Source: Streptomyces albus subsp. chlorinus | Lineage (GTDB): Bacteria > Actinomycetota > Actinomycetes > Streptomycetales > Streptomycetaceae | Assembly (NCBI RefSeq): GCF_013302895.1 | Contig: NZ_VJOK01000001.1 | Span: forward strand, 2,415,786-2,463,870 | Direction: 5' to 3' | Length of the DNA: 48,085 bases | Shown here: piece after piece, positions 44,533 to 48,085 of the stretch | Layout: each line of letters begins with the position of its first letter | Position numbering within the stretch: the first letter of the stretch is position 1 | Position numbers and translations under genes: made by a program | The notes under the pieces: generated by a model | Databases searched by the model: none | Seen by the model: the letters and a program-made list of their open reading frames with translations, nothing else | Told to the model about the DNA's origin: nothing

Positions 44533-44638
44533 GGCCGCGGCCCGCGCTTCCGTCCTCGTGATCGTCTTCTCACCTTTCGCGGCGGACGGAAGGAAAGAGG
44601 AAGGGCCCCTGTGCGGACGTGACGCACAGGGGCCCTTC
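44533..44638 (+). ncRNA. sodF 3' UTR, candidate s-SodF-like small RNA
   Basis: About 106 nt after the sodF stop, ending in the terminator. In S. coelicolor, a ~90-nt RNA is processed from the sodF 3' UTR and pairs with sodN mRNA to block it. The size, position and terminator match; complementarity to sodN cannot be tested since sodN is not in the window. Confidence 0.4.
44600..44638. terminator. 16-bp perfect terminator hairpin of sodF
   Basis: GAAGGGCCCCTGTGCG (44600-44615) and its complement (44623-44638), 7-nt loop. It lies 37 nt from the convergent nitroreductase stop, so it probably serves both strands. Confidence 0.85.
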
Positions 44639-44675
44639 GCCGTGTCCGTACGCGCCCGGTGCGCGTGCCCGGGGC

Positions 44676-45329
44676 TCAGTCGAAGATCGGCTCCACGTCG
44701 CGGGTGCGCTTGATCTCGAAGAAGCCCGGGGTCGAGGCCACCATCAGCGTGCCGTCCCACAGCCGGGCCGCTGCCTCGCCCTTGGGAGCGGGGGTGACCA
44801 CGGGCCCGAAGAAGGCGATCCGCTCCCCGTCCGCGCCGGGGACGGCGATCACCGGGGTGCCGACCTCCTCGCCGACCAGCCCGATGCCCTCCTGGTGCGA
44901 GGCGCGCAGGGCGGTGTCGTAGGCGTCGGAGCCGGCGGCGTCCGCCAGCGAGGCGGGCAGCCCGGCCTCCTCCAGGGCCTCGACGAGCACCTCGCGGTCC
45001 AGTTCCCGGCCGCCCGGGTGCACACGGGTGCCGATGGCGGTGTAGAGCGGCCCCAGCACCTCGCTGCCGTGCTCCTGCTCGGCGGCGACGCACACGCGGA
45101 CCGGGCCCCAGGCGCGCCGCATCATCTCGCGGTAGCGCTCGGGCACGTCGTCCAGCCTGTTCTCGTTGAGCACCGCCAGACTCATCACGTGCCAGCGGAC
45201 CTCCACCGGCCGTACCTTCTCCACCTCCAGCATCCAGCGGGAGGTCATCCACGCCCAGGGGCACAGGGGATCGAACCAGAAGTCGGCGGGGGTCTTCTCC
45301 GGTGACTGGTTCTCCGGTGACTGGGGCAT
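44676..45329 (-). CDS. DsbA-type / mycothiol-dependent nitroreductase (Rv2466c) family protein
   Basis: A 217-aa thioredoxin-fold protein. The N-terminal active-site region is [14 protein letters not shown], followed by [17 protein letters not shown] and the late GTPVIAVPG cis-Pro loop. The homologue Rv2466c has CPWC; here the second Cys is Ala (CPWA), so one-thiol chemistry with mycothiol is likely. ATG 45329 has TAGGAGC 4-10 nt upstream. The N-terminus carries a short repeat ([10 protein letters not shown]). Confidence 0.85.
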   Translation of the reverse strand: MPQSPENQSPEKTPADFWFDPLCPWAWMTSRWMLEVEKVRPVEVRWHVMSLAVLNENRLDDVPERYREMMRRAWGPVRVCVAAEQEHGSEVLGPLYTAIGTRVHPGGRELDREVLVEALEEAGLPASLADAAGSDAYDTALRASHQEGIGLVGEEVGTPVIAVPGADGERIAFFGPVVTPAPKGEAAARLWDGTLMVASTPGFFEIKRTRDVEPIFD

Positions 45330-45528
45330 GCGCGCTCCTAGGCAGTGCGGATGGGTGGTCTCGCTCGCGGACAACGTACCCAGCCACCGGCGGCATTCCC
45401 GCTACTGCGTGTCGGCGGCGCATGCGATGCTGGGCAGGTTGTCCACCATGCGGTACGGCAACGGAACGACACATGCAGGACGGATCGTGACGGATCACGA
45501 GGGATCACGACGGAGAGGGAGCGTGGCA

Positions 45529-48085
45529 GTGCCCGGAGAGAACCTGACCCGCACGGAGGCCCGGCAGCGGGCCGCACTGCTGACCGTCAGCGGGTACGAC
45601 GTGGCGCTGGACCTGCGCTCGGCCGTCACGCCGCCGCCGGCCGAGGGGCCGCGCACCTTCCGGTCCACCACCACGATCCGGTTCCGCTGCGCCCAGGAGG
45701 GCGCCACGACGTTCGTGGACCTGGTGGCCCCGCACGTCCACTCGGTGACGCTGAACGGACAGGCGCTCCCGGTGGACGACGTGTTCGACGGCAGCCGGAT
45801 CACCCTGCCCGGACTGCGCGGCGGGCGGGACGGCGACGGCGAGCACGCCGAGCACGCCGAGAACACAGTGACGATCGACGCGCAGTGCGCCTACAGCCGC
45901 ACCGGTGAGGGGCTGCACCACTTCCTCGACCCCGAGGACGGCGAGGTCTACCTCTACACGCAGTACGAACCGGCCGACGCGCGCCGCGTCTTCGCCACCT
46001 TCGAACAGCCGGACCTCAAGGCCCCGTTCGACTTCACCGTCACCGCACCGGCCGGCTGGACGGTGCTCAGCAACGGCGCCCGCGAAGGCGAGCCGCGCCC
46101 GGTGGACAACGGGGCGGCGGCCGTCTGGCGCTTCGCCACCACCGCGCCGATCTCCACGTACATCACCGCGGTGGTGGCCGGCCCGTACCACTACGTGTCC
46201 GACACCTACCGCCGCCGGTTCCCGGACGGCACCGAGCTGGAGATCCCGCTGGGCGCGCTGTGCCGCAAAGGGCTGGCGCCCTACTTCGACGCGGACGACA
46301 TCTTCACCGTCACCAAGCAGGGCCTCGACTTCTTCCACGACCACTTCGACTACCCGTACCCGTTCGGCAAGTACGACCAGGCGTTCGTGCCCGAGTACAA
46401 CATCGGCGCCATGGAGAACCCCGGCTGTGTCACCTTCCGGGAGGAGTTCGTCTTCCGCGGCAAGGTCACCGAGGCGTCCTACGAGGGCCGCGCCAACGTC
46501 ATCCTGCACGAGATGGCGCACATGTGGTTCGGCGACCTGGTCACCATGGAGTGGTGGGACGACCTGTGGCTCAAGGAGTCCTTCGCCGACTTCATGGGCG
46601 CCTTCTCGCTGGTGGAGGCCACCCGCTTCCGCGACGGGTGGATCACCTTCGCCAACCGCCGCAAGTCCTGGGCCTACCGCGCCGACCAGCTCCCCTCCAC
46701 CCACCCGGTCACCGCCGACATCCGGGACCTGGAGGACGCCAAGCTCAACTTCGACGGCATCACCTACGCCAAGGGCGCCTCCGTCCTCAAGCAGCTGGTC
46801 GCCTACGCCGGCAAGGACGCGTTCCTGGAAGGCGCGCGCCGCTACTTCAAGCGCCACCAGTGGGGCAACACCCGGCTGGAGGACCTCCTGGCCGTGCTGG
46901 AGGAGACCTCCGGCCGCGACATGGCCACCTGGTCCAAGGCGTGGCTCCAGACCGCCGGCGTCAACACCCTCACCCCGCAGCTGACCTACGACGCGGCCGG
47001 CCGCGTCACCGAGCTGGCCGTCCTCCAGGGGGCCGCCGAGTCCCACCCGGTGCTGCGGCCCCACCGGGTCGCCGTCGGCCTCTACCGCAGGGACCCGGCC
47101 CGCGGCGTGCTGGAGCGGTACGCGCACGCCGAAACCGATGTGACCGGGGCGCGGACGGCGGTGCCCGAACTGGCCGGCGCCGAACGGCCCGATCTGGTGC
47201 TCGTCAACGACGGCGACCTGACCTACTGCAAGGTGCGGTTCGACGAGGTGTCGCTGGCCACGTTCCGCGACCACCTCGGCGCCCTCACGGACCCCCTCGC
47301 CCGCGCCCTGTGCTGGTCGGCGGTGTGGAACCTGACCCGCGACGGGCTGATGCCGGCCCGGGACTTCCTCCGCCTGGTGCTGCGGTTCGCCGGGCAGGAG
47401 TCCGAGATCGGGGTGCTCCAGATGCTGCACGCCCAGGCCCGGCTGGCGCTGGAGCACTACACGGCGCCCGCGTGGCGGGCCGAGGGCCGCCGGCTGCTGT
47501 CCGAGGGCGCCGTCACCCAGCTGCGGCAGGCCGCGCCCGGCAGCGGGCACCAGCTGGCCTGGGCCCGCTTCCTGGCGTCGGTCGCCTCCGGCGAGCAGGA
47601 ACTGCGGCTGCTGGAGGGGCTGCTGGCCGGCACCGGGCGCATCGACGGCCTGGAGGTGGACCAGGAGCTGCGCTGGACCTTCCTGGAACCGCTGGCCGCC
47701 CAGGGGATCGCGGACGAGGAGACGCTCAGGGCGGAGCTGGCCAGGGACGACACCGCCTCGGGGAAGCGGCACCAGGTGCGGTGCCTGGCGGCGCGGCCGT
47801 CCGCCGCCGTCAAGGCACAGGCGTGGGCCTCGGTGGTGGAGTCCGACGCGCTGTCCAACGCCCTGGTCGAGGCGACCATCGCCGGGTTCGCCCAGCCGGG
47901 GCAGGCCGAGCTGACGGCCCCCTACACGGCCCGGTACTTCGAGGTGCTGGAAGAGGTGTGGGCCTCGCGCTCCATCGAGATCGCGATGGCCGTCGTGCGC
48001 GGGCTCTTCCCCGCCGCGCAGGGGGACCGGGCGACGCTGGAGGCCACCGACGCGTGGCTGGCCGGCCACCCGGACGCGGCCCCGG
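45529..48085 (+). CDS. pepN: Aminopeptidase N (M1 metallopeptidase), 3' end outside window
   Basis: 852 codons are visible, open to the window edge; the full protein should be only slightly longer (about 855-870 aa). Substrate motif GAMEN is at 293-297; zinc site HEMAH is at 327-331 with Glu350 as third ligand. The C-terminal part is the ERAP1-like helical domain. It cleaves N-terminal residues from peptides in the cytoplasm. GTG 45529 (VPGENLTRTEARQ) was chosen since GGGAG lies 7 nt upstream; GTG 45523, two codons earlier, is possible. The long opposite-strand ORF is a shadow. Confidence 0.95.
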   Translation, partial: MPGENLTRTEARQRAALLTVSGYDVALDLRSAVTPPPAEGPRTFRSTTTIRFRCAQEGATTFVDLVAPHVHSVTLNGQALPVDDVFDGSRITLPGLRGGRDGDGEHAEHAENTVTIDAQCAYSRTGEGLHHFLDPEDGEVYLYTQYEPADARRVFATFEQPDLKAPFDFTVTAPAGWTVLSNGAREGEPRPVDNGAAAVWRFATTAPISTYITAVVAGPYHYVSDTYRRRFPDGTELEIPLGALCRKGLAPYFDADDIFTVTKQGLDFFHDHFDYPYPFGKYDQAFVPEYNIGAMENPGCVTFREEFVFRGKVTEASYEGRANVILHEMAHMWFGDLVTMEWWDDLWLKESFADFMGAFSLVEATRFRDGWITFANRRKSWAYRADQLPSTHPVTADIRDLEDAKLNFDGITYAKGASVLKQLVAYAGKDAFLEGARRYFKRHQWGNTRLEDLLAVLEETSGRDMATWSKAWLQTAGVNTLTPQLTYDAAGRVTELAVLQGAAESHPVLRPHRVAVGLYRRDPARGVLERYAHAETDVTGARTAVPELAGAERPDLVLVNDGDLTYCKVRFDEVSLATFRDHLGALTDPLARALCWSAVWNLTRDGLMPARDFLRLVLRFAGQESEIGVLQMLHAQARLALEHYTAPAWRAEGRRLLSEGAVTQLRQAAPGSGHQLAWARFLASVASGEQELRLLEGLLAGTGRIDGLEVDQELRWTFLEPLAAQGIADEETLRAELARDDTASGKRHQVRCLAARPSAAVKAQAWASVVESDALSNALVEATIAGFAQPGQAELTAPYTARYFEVLEEVWASRSIEIAMAVVRGLFPAAQGDRATLEATDAWLAGHPDAAP

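Noticed and set aside
45505..48069. 854-aa ORF on the minus strand
   Set aside because: Antisense to pepN, which has GAMEN and HEXXH motifs in frame.

Overview
The window is a GC-rich actinobacterial chromosome segment, almost certainly from a Streptomyces species. Evidence is the third-position GC bias, frequent GTG starts, actinobacterial versions of ClpX, ClpP1/ClpP2, MreB and trigger factor, a mycothiol-type nitroreductase homologue, and the order rne / DUF2344 / radical SAM / rodA-pbp2-mreDCB / ndk / folC / valS / clpX-clpP2-clpP1-tig / eis-like / fpg / rpiB / sodF / pepN. This order matches what I remember of the S. coelicolor core around SCO2599-SCO2643, but I could not check it.

Layout. 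1-3.0 kb: the 5' tip of rne (Rne/Rng ribonuclease), a DUF2344 protein with an apparent CTG start, a repeat-rich membrane protein and a small secreted protein preceded by a coupled leader ORF. 3.1-8.9 kb: an integrated element of about 5.75 kb inserted in the 3' end of the TIGR03960-type radical SAM gene. It carries a large serine integrase, a winged-helix-like protein, a small serine resolvase with a candidate res site, two small Cys-containing proteins, an XRE(DUF5753)-DUF6879-orf68 overlapping operon, and a 62-aa ORF that starts 2 nt after the host gene's new stop. The element supplies a substitute C-terminus for the host gene. The displaced original 3' end and its terminator remain at 3.0-3.1 kb. 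No conjugation (TraB/FtsK) or virion gene is visible, so it looks like a small mobilisable or satellite-type island.

8.8-18 kb, all leftward: the radical SAM gene, then the cell-elongation/spore-wall cluster (rodA/sfr, pbp2, mreD, mreC, mreB) with overlapping stop-start pairs, then ndk. 18-23 kb: a DUF4233 membrane protein, folC and valS. folC and valS both have a -10 box 7 nt before the GTG, as expected for leaderless mRNAs. 23.1-26.0 kb, rightward: three tandem paralogous membrane proteins with a Pro/Gly/Gln/Tyr-rich N-terminus, one transmembrane helix and a cysteine-paired outer domain. A 39-bp perfect palindrome separates them from convergent clpX. 26.1-30.6 kb, leftward: the Clp protease cluster and trigger factor. 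Then tRNA-Pro (UGG) and tRNA-Gly (UCC), a tiny membrane protein and a membrane acyltransferase.

33.6-35.3 kb: an ABC transporter pair whose FtsX-type permease looks internally deleted. 35.5-39.4 kb: a membrane PP2C phosphatase, an Eis-family acetyltransferase, Fpg/Nei glycosylase and RpiB. 39.6-43.7 kb: two APC-family amino-acid permeases flanking bioY, which has a long leader hairpin. 43.9-48.1 kb: sodF with a possible Nur site and a 3' UTR that may yield an s-SodF-type small RNA, a Rv2466c-like nitroreductase family protein, and pepN (M1 aminopeptidase), which runs off the window.

Most of the window is conserved core. The integrated element and its host-gene arrangement are the most unusual part, followed by the long palindrome, the bioY leader and the tandem membrane-protein family. 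All calls are from reading the sequence, without database searches.
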